Below, piece after piece: positions 1-7,290 of a stretch of 8,991 bases of DNA. Under the pieces are notes generated by a model. The model had not been told where the DNA came from and ran no database searches. It saw only the letters and a program-made list of their open reading frames with translations. Source of the DNA: Gemmatimonadota bacterium (GTDB lineage: Bacteria > Gemmatimonadota > Gemmatimonadetes > Longimicrobiales > RSA9); assembly GCA_019689775.1 (NCBI GenBank), contig JADGGV010000125.1, positions 1 through 8,991 of the forward strand, in the 5' to 3' direction. How positions within the stretch are numbered: position 1 is the stretch's first letter; the number at the start of each line of letters is the position of its first letter. A program made the translations under genes and the position numbers.

Positions 1-3000
1 GCGGCGCCCGCCTGGGCGCCCCCCGGGGTGGTGGGCCGGCCCCGCGCGGGGGGGGGGGGCGCCGCCACGGCCGCCGGCGGCCTGGCGGCGCTGGGCGCGA
101 ACCTGGCACCGGCGCGGGCGCGCGCGCAGGCGCTGCGCATCGCCGACAGCCGGACGGTGCCGAGCATCTGCCCGTTCTGCTCCGTCGGCTGCGCCACGCT
201 GATCCACGTGAAGGACGGCGACATCGTCAACATCGAGGGGGACCCCCGCTCGCCGCACAACGAGGGGACGCTCTGCCCGAAGGGCGCGGCGATCTACCAG
301 TTGCACCGGAACCCGAACCGCATGACCCGGGTGCTGCACCGCAAGCCGGGCGCGCGGGACTGGGAGGTAGTCGACCTCGAGTGGGCGATGGACCGGGTGG
401 CCGAGCTGACGAAGAAGTCGCGCGACGAGACGTTCGTCGAGCGGTTGCCGAACGGGAAGCTCGTCAACTCGACGACCGCGCTCTTCCACCTGGGCGGCGC
501 CACGCTCGACAACGAGTTCAACCACATCGCGCAGAAGTTTTGCCGCGGGCTGGGGATCGTACCGATCGAGAACCAGGCGCGGATCTGACACAGCTCCAGC
601 GTCCCCGGTCTGGGGACACGGCTGGGGCGCGGCGCGGCGACGACCTTCCCGCGCAACCTCGAGCAGACCGACCTGCTCGTCGTCATGGGGTCGAACATGG
701 CGGAGTGCCACCCGGTGGCGTTCCGCTGGCCGATGCGCGCGAAGGTGAACGGGGCCAAGATCGTGCACGTCGACCCGCGCTTCACGCGCACCTCCGCGGT
801 CGCCGACCTGCACGTGCCGATCCGCGCCGGCACGGACATCGCCTTCCTCGGCGGGCTGATCAACCACGTGCTGAACAGCCCGCGCTGGAACAGCGATCCG
901 TTCTTCCGCGAGTACGTCCTGAACTACACGAACGCGGCGACGCTCATCAACGCGGAGTTCCGGGACACGGAGGACCTGGCGGGGCGCTTCTCCGGGCTGG
1001 AGCCGTTCGAGGCGACGCCGTTCTGGGCGTACGACGCGTTCGTCGGCACCTACCGCAACGACACGTGGCAGTACGACCGGGGCGGTGGGGCGCCGGGCGC
1101 GACGATGGGGACGCAGGGGCAGATGGCGGCGGGGCGGCCGGCGAATACGGAGCAGTCGGGCGAGGCGCCGGGTGGGCGGCCGCCGGGCACGCCGGGCGGC
1201 GCCGGGCAGCCGCGGGGCGCCGCCGCGCGCCCCCCCGGCGCGCAACGGCCGGCCGCGCCGGGCGTCCCGACCTCGCCGGGCATCCCCGGCGGGCTCGGCG
1301 CCGGCTTCGACCCGCTCGTCCGCTCGCTCCTCCAGCCGGCGGCGCGCACGGACCCGACGCTCCAGGACCCGCGCTGCGTCTTCCAGATCGTCAAGCGCCA
1401 CTTCTCGCGCTACACGCCCGAGATGGTGGAGCTGGTGTGCGGCTCGCCGAAGGAGAAGTTCCTGAAGCTCGCCGACTGGCTGCTCGAGAACTCGGGGCGC
1501 GAGCGCACCAGCGCGTTCGCCTACGCCGTCGCCTGGACGCAGCACACGTACGGCGTGCAGATGATCTCGTGCTGCGCGCTGCTCCAGCTCCTGCTCGGCA
1601 ACATGGGGCGGCCGGGCGGCGGCATCATGGCGCTGCGCGGCCACGCGGCGATCCAGGGCTCGACCGACGTGCCCACGCTCTACCACAGCATCCACGGCTA
1701 CATGTCGCATCCGTCGGCGCTGAAGAAGCACGACACGCTGTACGACTACCTGACCACGGAGACGACGCCGACGGGGTACTGGGCGAACCTGCCGAAGTTC
1801 ATGGTCTCGTACCTGAAGTCGTTCTACGGCGACAACGCGACACCCGAGAACGACTTCGGCTACGACTGGCACCCCAAGATCGTGGGCGACCACTCGCACA
1901 TGGCGATGTTCGCGGCCATGGCGGACGGCAAGGTCAAGGGGATGTTCTGCATCGGGCAGAACCCGGCGACGTCGCTGAACGCGAAGCTCGAGCGGGCGGG
2001 GCTGCGTCGCCTGGAGTGGCTGGTGGTCAAGGACAACTGGCTGACGGAAACCGCCACGCACTGGTACACGGCGCCGGAGGTGAAGGACGGCACCGTGAAG
2101 GTCGAGGACATCCAGACGGAGGTCTTCTTCTTTCCGAGCACGCAGATCGGCGAGTACGACGGCTCCTTCACGAACACGCAGCGGATGCTCCAGTGGCACT
2201 TCATGGCCGCGAGGGCGCCGGGCGACTGCCGCACGGACACGTGGTTCTACTACAACCTGGGGAAGCGGCTCAAGAAGCTGTACGCCGACAGCACGCTCCC
2301 ACGGGACCAGGGGTGGAAGGCGACGCTGTGGGACTACGATCCGGAGCCGGGCACCGAGCCGCTCTACCCCGGCGAGCCGGACGCGCGCAAGCTGCTGCGC
2401 GAGCTGAACGGCTATCAGACCGGGGATCCGAGCCGGCACCTGCCGGGCTTCGCGGCGCTCAAGGATGATGGCTCGACGACGTGCGCGTCGTGGATCTACT
2501 GCGGCTGCTACCCGGCGCCGGACCGGAACCTGACCGCGTCGCGGGTGCCGGACCCGCCCGGCCGCCCGGGCGCGCAGCTCGGCTGGGGCTTTGCCTGGCC
2601 GGCGAACCGGCGCGTCATGTACAACCGCGCCTCCGCGGATCCGGCCGGCAACCCGTGGAGCGAGCGCAAGCGTTGGGTCTGGTGGGACGGCGCGAAGTGG
2701 ACCGGCTACGACGTGCCGGACTTCGGGGCGACGACGCCGCCGACGAAGCCGGCGAACCCCGGCGCCATCGGCCTGGACGCGCTTGCCGGCACGGACCCGT
2801 TCATCATGATGGCCGACGGCAAGGGTCACCTGTTCGTGCCGACGGGGCTCGTGGACGGGCCGCTGCCGACGCACTACGAGCCCGCCGAGTCGCCGGTGCG
2901 CAACGCGATCTACCCGGCGCAGCAGACGTCGCCCGTGCTGAAGTACTGGAAGCGGGCGGACAATCCGCTGGCCGGGATCGGCGATCCGCGCTACCCGCAC

Positions 3001-3381
3001 GTGGTCACGACGTACCGCCTGACGGAGCACTACCTCTCGGGCTCGATGAGCCGCTGGCTGCCGTGGCTCTCGGAGCTTCAGCCGGAGTTCTTCATCGAGA
3101 TCGGCACCGCGCTCGCCGAGGAGAAGGGGATCCGCAACCTCGACCGGGTGCGCATCAGCTCGCCGCGGGGCGTGATCCACGCCAAGGCGCTGGTCACGAA
3201 CCGCATCGGCGTGCTGGACGTGGGCGGCCGCAAGGTCCACCACGTCGGCATGCCGTGGCACTGGGGGTGGATGGGGCTGTCGACCGGCGACCCCGGCAAC
3301 ACGCTCACGTCCTTCGTCGGCGACCCGAACGTGTCGATCCACGAGGGGAAGGCGTTCGTCTGCAACGTGGAGAAGGCGTGA
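1..3381 (+). CDS. fdhA: Formate dehydrogenase, catalytic alpha subunit, selenocysteine-containing (FdnG/FdoG type; 5' end incomplete)
   Basis: This subunit oxidises formate to CO2 at a Mo- or W-bis-MGD centre on the periplasmic side. The frame is open from base 1 to the TGA at 3379-3381, interrupted only by TGA 586-588, read here as selenocysteine. Counting codons from base 1, the N-terminal [4Fe-4S] site is C57-x2-C60-x3-C64-x27-C92, followed by P93-K94 with the conserved electron-transfer lysine. Then NQARI-U196-H197 matches the FdnG active site. Later FdnG-like blocks include VVMGSN, HPVAFRW, DPRCVFQIVKRHFSRYTPE, LLLGNMGRPGGG, ALRGHAAIQG and the C-terminal dinucleotide-binding domain (YNRASADPAGNPWSERK, WTGYDVPDFG). 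The N-terminus has a Tat-like hydrophobic stretch and an ARA-Q cleavage site, but no RR motif is visible, so the true start is upstream or lost in poly-G. GTG at 28 is only a fallback start. A Pro/Gly-rich insertion lies at codons 361-435. Family assignment is firm; the start is not. Confidence 0.95.
586..588 (+). other. In-frame UGA recoded as selenocysteine (Sec)
   Basis: TGA lies in frame 1, exactly between NQARI and HSSSVPGLGTRLGRGA. In FdnG/FdoG and FdhF families this position is the Sec or Cys ligand of the Mo/W atom, followed by a conserved His. Both flanks are conserved and in the same frame, so neither a frameshift nor a truncation explains the stop. Use of this codon requires SelA, SelB, SelC and SelD, which are not encoded in this window and must lie elsewhere in the genome. 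Confidence 0.95.
586..628 (+). promoter_or_regulatory. Bacterial SECIS element (SelB-binding mRNA hairpin)
   Basis: Directly 3' of the UGA, bases 601-606 (GTCCCC) pair perfectly with 612-617 (GGGGAC) around the loop GGTCT (607-611). Below a three-base bulge (618-620), 593-600 pair with 621-628, with one T-G wobble. The apical loop begins 22 bases from the U of UGA. From memory, E. coli fdhF has the same GGUCU at the same distance, and also begins UGACAC. A T is present at position 17, which is the bulged U in E. coli, but here it can pair with A616. The element lies inside the coding sequence and recruits SelB with Sec-tRNA. The pairing is seen in the sequence; SelB binding is inferred. Confidence 0.88.
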
Positions 3382-4397
3382 TGGCGGGCGGGCGCGCGCT
3401 CCCGATCCTCGGGCAGGCGCCGCCGCGCCAGGAGAGCGCGACCGGCGGCCCCACCGCCGAGCCGATGGGCTTCTTCACCGACACCACGCTCTGCATCGGC
3501 TGCAAGGCGTGCGAGGTGGCGTGCAAGAACTGGAACCAGCTCCCGGCCTCCGACGGCGGCGTCGGCGAGCTGTCCGGGATGAGCTACGACAACACGCGGC
3601 GCCTCGACGGGATCCACTGGCGGCACGTGAAGTTCATCGAGCAGTTCCCGCAGCCGTACGACGGCCGCTGGCTCCTCATGAGCGACGTCTGCAAGCACTG
3701 CGTGCAGGCCGGCTGCCTCGAGGTCTGCCCGACCGGCGCGATCATCCGCACCGAGTTCGACACGGTCGTCATCCAGTCCGACGTCTGCAACGGCTGCCGC
3801 GCGTGCATCGCCGCGTGCCCGTTCGGCGTCATCGACCTGAACCCGGCGGCGGGGACGGCCCAGAAGTGCACGCTCTGCTACGACCGCATCAGCGTCGGGC
3901 TCGAGCCGGCGTGCTCGAAGGCGTGCCCGACGGACTCGATCCAGTTCGGCACGATCGCGGAGCTGCGCGCCCGGGCCCGGCGGCGCGTCGCCGACCTCCA
4001 GGCGGCGGGCGTGAGCGAGGCGTACCTGTACGGCGCGGACCCGGAGGGGCCGCTCGGCGGGCTGAACGCCTTCTTCCTGCTGATCGACGAGCCGGAGGTC
4101 TACGGCCTGCCGCGGGACCCGAAGCTGCCGAGCCGCAACCTGACGGAGAGCGCCGCTCTGTCGACCGCGGGCGCCGTCGCGCTCGGCGTGCTCGGCGCGG
4201 TCGGGCTGCGCAAGCGTCGCATGGACGAGCAGGCGGCGGCGCACGGGGAGCCGGACGCTCCGCCGCCGGGAGCGGGCTCGCCGGCCGCGCCACCAGCCGG
4301 GCCGCCGCGACCGCCGGGAGGGAGTTCGCCGCCCGGGCCGCCGCCGTCCGCCGGGGGCCCGCCCCCGCCGCCCGGGGCCGGCGGCGCGGGGCCCTGA
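3381..4397 (+). CDS. fdhB: Formate dehydrogenase, iron-sulfur beta subunit with C-terminal membrane anchor
   Basis: This 338-residue ferredoxin-type subunit passes electrons from the catalytic subunit to the membrane subunit. Sixteen cysteines form four [4Fe-4S] sites: C38/41/44/48 (CIGCKACEVAC), C104/107/112/116 (CKHCVQAGCLEVC), C136/139/142/146 (CNGCRACIAAC) and C163/166/178/182, the usual FdnH/FdoH layout. A hydrophobic helix at about residues 258-277, followed by RKRR, matches the single C-terminal membrane helix of FdnH. It has no signal peptide, so it should travel with alpha through Tat as a folded partner. The ATG shares its A with the TGA of the alpha gene, and GGAG at 3369-3372 serves as ribosome binding site, so translation is probably coupled. 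After the helix comes an odd tail of about 56 residues made mostly of Pro, Gly and Ala, expected on the cytoplasmic side. Confidence 0.95.
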   Translation: MAGGRALPILGQAPPRQESATGGPTAEPMGFFTDTTLCIGCKACEVACKNWNQLPASDGGVGELSGMSYDNTRRLDGIHWRHVKFIEQFPQPYDGRWLLMSDVCKHCVQAGCLEVCPTGAIIRTEFDTVVIQSDVCNGCRACIAACPFGVIDLNPAAGTAQKCTLCYDRISVGLEPACSKACPTDSIQFGTIAELRARARRRVADLQAAGVSEAYLYGADPEGPLGGLNAFFLLIDEPEVYGLPRDPKLPSRNLTESAALSTAGAVALGVLGAVGLRKRRMDEQAAAHGEPDAPPPGAGSPAAPPAGPPRPPGGSSPPGPPPSAGGPPPPPGAGGAGP

Positions 4398-4450
4398 GCC
4401 GGGCGCCCGGATCGGCCGGCCGCTGAACGCAACCGCGCGAGCGAGGGGAC

Positions 4451-5389
4451 ATGCCGGACACGTTCTTCACGGCGTCGCCGCACTGGACCACGTACATCAT
4501 CCTGTACTTCTTCATCGGCGGGATCGCGGGCGGCGCGTACTTCGTGGCGGCGCTGCTGCACTGGCTCGGGCGGCCGGCGGACGAGCGGGTCGTGCGCCTC
4601 GGCTACTACGTGGCGGCCGTCGGCGCGATCCTGTGCGCGATCCTGCTCACGATCGACCTGGGCAAGCCGCTCCGCTTCTGGCACATGCTCTTCCAGTCCG
4701 AGCGGTTCCCGCTGCTGATGCTGAAGCCGTGGTCGCCGATGTCGGCCGGATCCTGGGGGCTGCTGCTCTTCGGCCTCTTCGCCACGCTCTCGGCGGTCGG
4801 CGCGCTCGCCGCCGACGGGCGGCTCCGCCTCGACCGGCTGCGGTTCCTCCACGACGGCGCGATCGGCCGCGCGATCGCGCTGGTCGGCGGGATCTTCGCG
4901 TTCATCCTCGCCGGCTACACGGGCGTGCTGTTGAACGCGACGAACCGCCCGATCTGGGCGGACACGACCACGCTCGGCATGCTGTTCCTGTTCTCGGCCG
5001 CGTCGACCGCCGCCGCCACGCTGATCCTGCTCGCGCGCTGGCGCGCCGGCGGGGGCGGGCGCGACCCGTCCGTCGAGTGGCTCGCCTGGTTCGACGGCTG
5101 GGTGCTCGCGTTCGAGCTGATCGCGCTCGTCGTCTTCCTCGTCTCGCTCGACCGGAACGTGGCCGCGGCGTGGCTGGGGTGGTGGGGGCTGCTGCTCCTC
5201 GTCCTCGTCGTCGGCCTCGGCATCCTCGTGCCGCTCGCGCTCCACTTCCGGCCGGCGTGGTTCCGCGAGGCCTGGGCGCGCCGCCGCATCGTCGCCGGCG
5301 CGGTGCTCGTGCTGGTCGGCGGCTTCTTCCTGCGCGTCGTCGTGCTGCTCGCCTCGGCATCGATCGGCGTGCCGCACGGGCGGTACTGA
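4451..5389 (+). CDS. nrfD: NrfD/PsrC-family membrane subunit of formate dehydrogenase
   Basis: This 312-residue integral membrane protein has about eight hydrophobic helices, roughly residues 15-38, 46-66, 95-118, 134-157, 169-190, 208-231, 242-266 and 279-302. The first helix carries the family-typical stretch YIILYFFIGGIAGGAYF, and the whole matches the NrfD/PsrC quinone-interacting family rather than the four-helix, haem b-binding FdnI family. As the third gene after alpha and beta, it should anchor the complex and transfer electrons to menaquinone or ubiquinone without haem. The ATG is preceded by GAGGGG at 4443-4448 with short spacing. A gap of 53 bases separates it from the beta gene, the largest gap in the operon. 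The family call is firm from pattern; the quinone type is unknown. Confidence 0.9.
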   Translation: MPDTFFTASPHWTTYIILYFFIGGIAGGAYFVAALLHWLGRPADERVVRLGYYVAAVGAILCAILLTIDLGKPLRFWHMLFQSERFPLLMLKPWSPMSAGSWGLLLFGLFATLSAVGALAADGRLRLDRLRFLHDGAIGRAIALVGGIFAFILAGYTGVLLNATNRPIWADTTTLGMLFLFSAASTAAATLILLARWRAGGGGRDPSVEWLAWFDGWVLAFELIALVVFLVSLDRNVAAAWLGWWGLLLLVLVVGLGILVPLALHFRPAWFREAWARRRIVAGAVLVLVGGFFLRVVVLLASASIGVPHGRY

Positions 5390-5390
5390 G

Positions 5391-5612
5391 ATGAAGGCGA
5401 CGATTCCGTTCCTGCTCGCGGCGGCGCTGGCCGCCTGCGCGAGCCCCGAGGCGAGCCGGGTCCGCGGCGGCGGTCCCGGCGCCGACGTCGGCAACCGCCG
5501 GCCGGTCGTGCAGCTCCACCTCGGCGCCAAGCCCTACCACGACACGCCATGCCGAACGACGGACGTGCGATGCACCGGCCCGAAGCCGGATCTGGGGACG
5601 ACGCTCGACTAG
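5391..5612 (+). CDS. Small lipoprotein in the formate dehydrogenase operon, function unknown
   Basis: A 73-residue protein with a classic lipoprotein signal: Lys2, a hydrophobic run, and lipobox L13-A14-A15-C16. The residue after the lipidated Cys is Ala, not Asp, so by the E. coli +2 rule an outer-membrane fate is possible. The mature part is only about 57 residues, with a GGGPGADVGN motif (residues 26-35) and two further cysteines (C54 and C61) that could form a disulfide or bind a ligand. The ATG lies one base after the membrane-subunit stop, and the 3' end overlaps the fdhE start, which strongly suggests co-expression. I do not recognise a named family. It could be a small extra subunit or assembly factor of the dehydrogenase, but that is inference from position only. 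Confidence 0.75.
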   Translation: MKATIPFLLAAALAACASPEASRVRGGGPGADVGNRRPVVQLHLGAKPYHDTPCRTTDVRCTGPKPDLGTTLD

Positions 5613-6436
5613 TCGCCGAGCTGGAGGCGACGCACCCCGAGTGGCGCCCGTGGCTGCGCCCGCTCGGCGTCGCGCTCGCGGCGCTCGCCGCGGAGCCCTG
5701 GCGCGGCCTGGCGCCGATCCCGGCCGGCGAGCGGAAGGCCGGCGCGCCGCTCCTCGACGGCGCCACCGTGCCGGTGGATGGCCGCGCGGCGCGCGCGCTG
5801 GTGCGCGCGGTGCTGGCCGAGGCGCTCGGCGCGGGCAGCCGCGTGCGGCTCGACGCGCTCGACGCCGCGGACGTGCTCGAGGCCGCCGTCGCCTGCGACG
5901 CCACGCGTCTCGGCGCGCTCGCGCGCGGGGCCGGCGCGGACGAGGCGGCGCTCGCCGCCGCCGCGCAGCTCGCGGCGCTGCCGCTGCTCCAGGCGTGCGG
6001 CCGCGCGCGCGGGCCCGAGGCCGCGGCCGGGTGGCGCGCCGGCTACTGCCCGGTGTGCGGCGCCTGGCCCGCGCTCATCGAGGTGCTCGGGCTCGAGCGG
6101 GCGCGCCGGCTGCGCTGCGGCCGCTGCGGCGCCGGCTGGACGACCGAGGTGCTGCTGTGCGCGTTCTGCGGCGAGCGCGACCACGAGCGGCGGGGCGCGC
6201 TCGTGCCGGATGGCCGCGCGGGGCAGCTCGCCTGGGTCGAGACCTGCGCGTCCTGCCGCGGCTACCTGAAGGCGCTCGCCACGCTGCGCGGCGCCGCGCC
6301 GGGCGCGGTCGCCCTCAAGGACGCGCGCTCCGTCGAGCTGGACCTGGCGGCGCTGGAGCGCGGCTTCCACCGGCCGGCGGCGCCGGGCTTCGCCACGCGC
6401 ATCCGCCTCGCGCCGGGCGCGCTCGTCGCCGGATGA
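5570..6436 (+). CDS. fdhE: Formate dehydrogenase maturation protein FdhE
   Basis: This cytoplasmic accessory protein of about 288 residues is needed for active Tat-exported formate dehydrogenases; in E. coli, FdhE is a rubredoxin-like iron protein that binds the catalytic subunit. Four CxxC pairs are present, C160/163 (YCPVCG), C183/186 (CGRCG), C197/200 (CAFCG) and C226/229 (CASCRGYLK), in the order and spacing of FdhE. The N-terminal half is Ala/Leu-rich and helical, with the typical HPEWRPWL near the start. The start is uncertain: ATG 5570 has a weak GGA upstream and overlaps the lipoprotein gene by 43 bases, while ATG 5549 in the same frame would add seven residues and a longer overlap. 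It ends in ATGA shared with the next gene. Its presence confirms the alpha gene is meant to be functional. Confidence 0.93.
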   Translation: MHRPEAGSGDDARLVAELEATHPEWRPWLRPLGVALAALAAEPWRGLAPIPAGERKAGAPLLDGATVPVDGRAARALVRAVLAEALGAGSRVRLDALDAADVLEAAVACDATRLGALARGAGADEAALAAAAQLAALPLLQACGRARGPEAAAGWRAGYCPVCGAWPALIEVLGLERARRLRCGRCGAGWTTEVLLCAFCGERDHERRGALVPDGRAGQLAWVETCASCRGYLKALATLRGAAPGAVALKDARSVELDLAALERGFHRPAAPGFATRIRLAPGALVAG

Positions 6437-6801
6437 CCGACATGGAGATGGACGCGCCGCGCCCCGCCGAGTTCTGCCGCGAGCTGATCGCGACGCTGGA
6501 GGCGGCCGACGGCCGGCGGCGCCGGCGCAAGCGCGACACCACGCCGGACGCGATCGGGCTCGCGATCAAGCGCGAGCTGCTGGAGGCCGCGATCGCCGAC
6601 GACCCGGCGCCGGCGGCCTTCGAGGCGTGGCTGCTGGAGCGCTGCCTCGCCGCGGGGCCCGGCAACGGCGGCGTCCGGGCCATGGCGCTGTCGATCCTCG
6701 AGGAGTGGCGGCTCGCCGCCGAGGCCGAGGCGTTCCGCGCCTGGCTCGCGCGCGGCGCGCCCTCGGAGGACGCGGCGCCCCGGGAAGGGGAGGGGGGATG
6801 A
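6433..6801 (+). CDS. Helical protein of unknown function downstream of fdhE
   Basis: A 122-residue, soluble-looking protein starting at an ATG that overlaps the fdhE stop (ATGA), so it is almost certainly translated with fdhE. There is no signal peptide or membrane helix. It appears mostly alpha-helical and charged: a short N-terminal helix around FCRELIATLEAAD, a basic patch of consecutive Arg/Lys (residues 28-34) followed by DTTPDAIGLAIKRELLEAA, then FEAWLLERC and LSILEEWRLAAEAEAFRAWL. Two cysteines (C15 and C71) do not form a metal motif. The basic segment leading into DTTPD looks like a conserved signature rather than random coding. I do not recognise a family. Position suggests a cytoplasmic helper in dehydrogenase assembly, chaperoning or quality control, which is inference. 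Confidence 0.8.
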   Translation: MTDMEMDAPRPAEFCRELIATLEAADGRRRRRKRDTTPDAIGLAIKRELLEAAIADDPAPAAFEAWLLERCLAAGPGNGGVRAMALSILEEWRLAAEAEAFRAWLARGAPSEDAAPREGEGG

Positions 6802-7136
6802 CGATGATGGGAGCGAAGCGACTGCGGCGCCGCGCTGCGGCCCGGGCCGCGTGGCGGCTGGCGCGGCCCGCGCTGGCGGCGCTCGTCGTCGCCTGCCACG
6901 CCTCGCCGGAGCAGCGCGAGCGCGTGCTGGCCGAGGCCGCGCGAGTCGACCAGACGATCGCAAGCGGCACGGTCGTGCGCGACCTCCGCTCACCGACCGA
7001 CAGCACCGCGGTGATCTACACGCCGCCGCCCAGCCTGGCGCTGCGGCCGCCGGCGGCGGGCGCGCCCGCCGTCACGGCGCCGTTCGGGATCTCCGCGCCG
7101 GACACGCTCCGCGCGCGCGGCGCCACGGTGCGCTGA
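6798..7136 (+). CDS. Second small lipoprotein at the end of the formate dehydrogenase operon
   Basis: A 112-residue protein with a long Arg-rich N-terminal segment (KRLRRRAAARAAWR), a short hydrophobic core and lipobox V30-V31-A32-C33, so it is probably a lipoprotein. The mature region of about 80 residues has a helical start (SPEQRERVLAEAARVDQ) and then Pro/Ala-rich sequence without further cysteines. The ATG at 6798 shares bases with the preceding stop (ATGA). The purine-rich run at 6785-6797 contains GGAGG and also fits the in-frame ATGs at 6804 or 6807, which would shorten the protein by two or three residues. I do not recognise a family. It is the last gene before a 184-base gap with hairpins, so it probably ends the operon. 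A role linked to formate oxidation is guilt by association only. Confidence 0.7.
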   Translation: MTMMGAKRLRRRAAARAAWRLARPALAALVVACHASPEQRERVLAEAARVDQTIASGTVVRDLRSPTDSTAVIYTPPPSLALRPPAAGAPAVTAPFGISAPDTLRARGATVR

Positions 7137-7188
7137 AGGCGAGCGCGCGGGCGGCGCGGGCCGCGTCCGCCCGGGAGGCCCGGCGGTC

Positions 7189-7220
7189 GCGATCCCCGGC
7201 ACGGGCGTTCCGGGGATCGC
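7189..7220 (+). terminator. Perfect 11-bp hairpin after the formate dehydrogenase operon
   Basis: GCGATCCCCGG (7189-7199) and CCGGGGATCGC (7210-7220) are exact reverse complements around a 10-base loop. It lies 52 bases after the last operon stop. There is no T-run after it, so it is not a textbook intrinsic terminator; in very GC-rich genomes such hairpins may still end transcription or protect the mRNA 3' end. It could also be a protein-binding inverted repeat. Confidence 0.5.
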
Positions 7221-7231
7221 CGAGACGATCG

Positions 7232-7247
7232 GCGCCCGGATGGGCGC
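7232..7247 (+). terminator. Second short hairpin in the same intergenic region
   Basis: GCGCCC (7232-7237) pairs with GGGCGC (7242-7247) around the tetraloop GGAT. It follows the 11-bp hairpin by 11 bases. Two hairpins in a row after an operon are consistent with an end-of-transcript structure. On its own, a six-pair G/C stem is weak evidence in DNA of this composition. Confidence 0.3.
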
Positions 7248-7260
7248 GGCGCGGCCCGGC

Positions 7261-7290
7261 TGGACGTACGGTGAGGCGGGCCGCTAGCAT
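7261..7290 (+). promoter_or_regulatory. Weak sigma70-like promoter candidate for the DUF488 gene
   Basis: TGGACG (7261-7266) and TAGCAT (7285-7290) resemble -35 and -10 boxes with an 18-base spacer, 30 bases before the DUF488 start. The -10 box lies between the arms of a 6-bp inverted repeat, GCGGGC (7276-7281) and GCCCGC (7293-7298). The match is poor and no ribosome binding site is evident before the ATG, so a leaderless or weak start is possible. Confidence 0.22.

Noticed and set aside
28..588. A stand-alone truncated formate dehydrogenase gene or pseudogene ending at the TGA
   Set aside because: The downstream frame continues with family-conserved sequence and a SECIS-like hairpin, so the TGA is a selenocysteine codon.
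1081..1320. Possible domain fusion or collagen-like repeat in the alpha subunit
   Set aside because: The Pro/Gly-rich stretch has no regular Gly-X-Y periodicity, so I treat it as a low-complexity insertion.
381..2468. Long open frame of 695 residues on the plus strand
   Set aside because: It lies in another frame over the alpha gene, has Arg/Ala-rich translation with no recognisable domain, and is typical of a high-GC shadow.
2481..3380. N-terminal 300 residues of the frame leading into the beta subunit
   Set aside because: This part overlaps the alpha gene out of frame and is Arg/Pro-rich noise. The real start is the coupled ATG at 3381.
3078..4244. 388-residue open frame on the minus strand
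   Set aside because: It is antisense to the beta subunit with Arg/Ala/Asp-rich low-information translation, while the sense strand encodes a clear four-cluster ferredoxin.
4100..5530. 476-residue open frame on the minus strand
   Set aside because: It is antisense to the NrfD subunit. The charged repetitive translation results from GC-rich codons for membrane helices read backwards.
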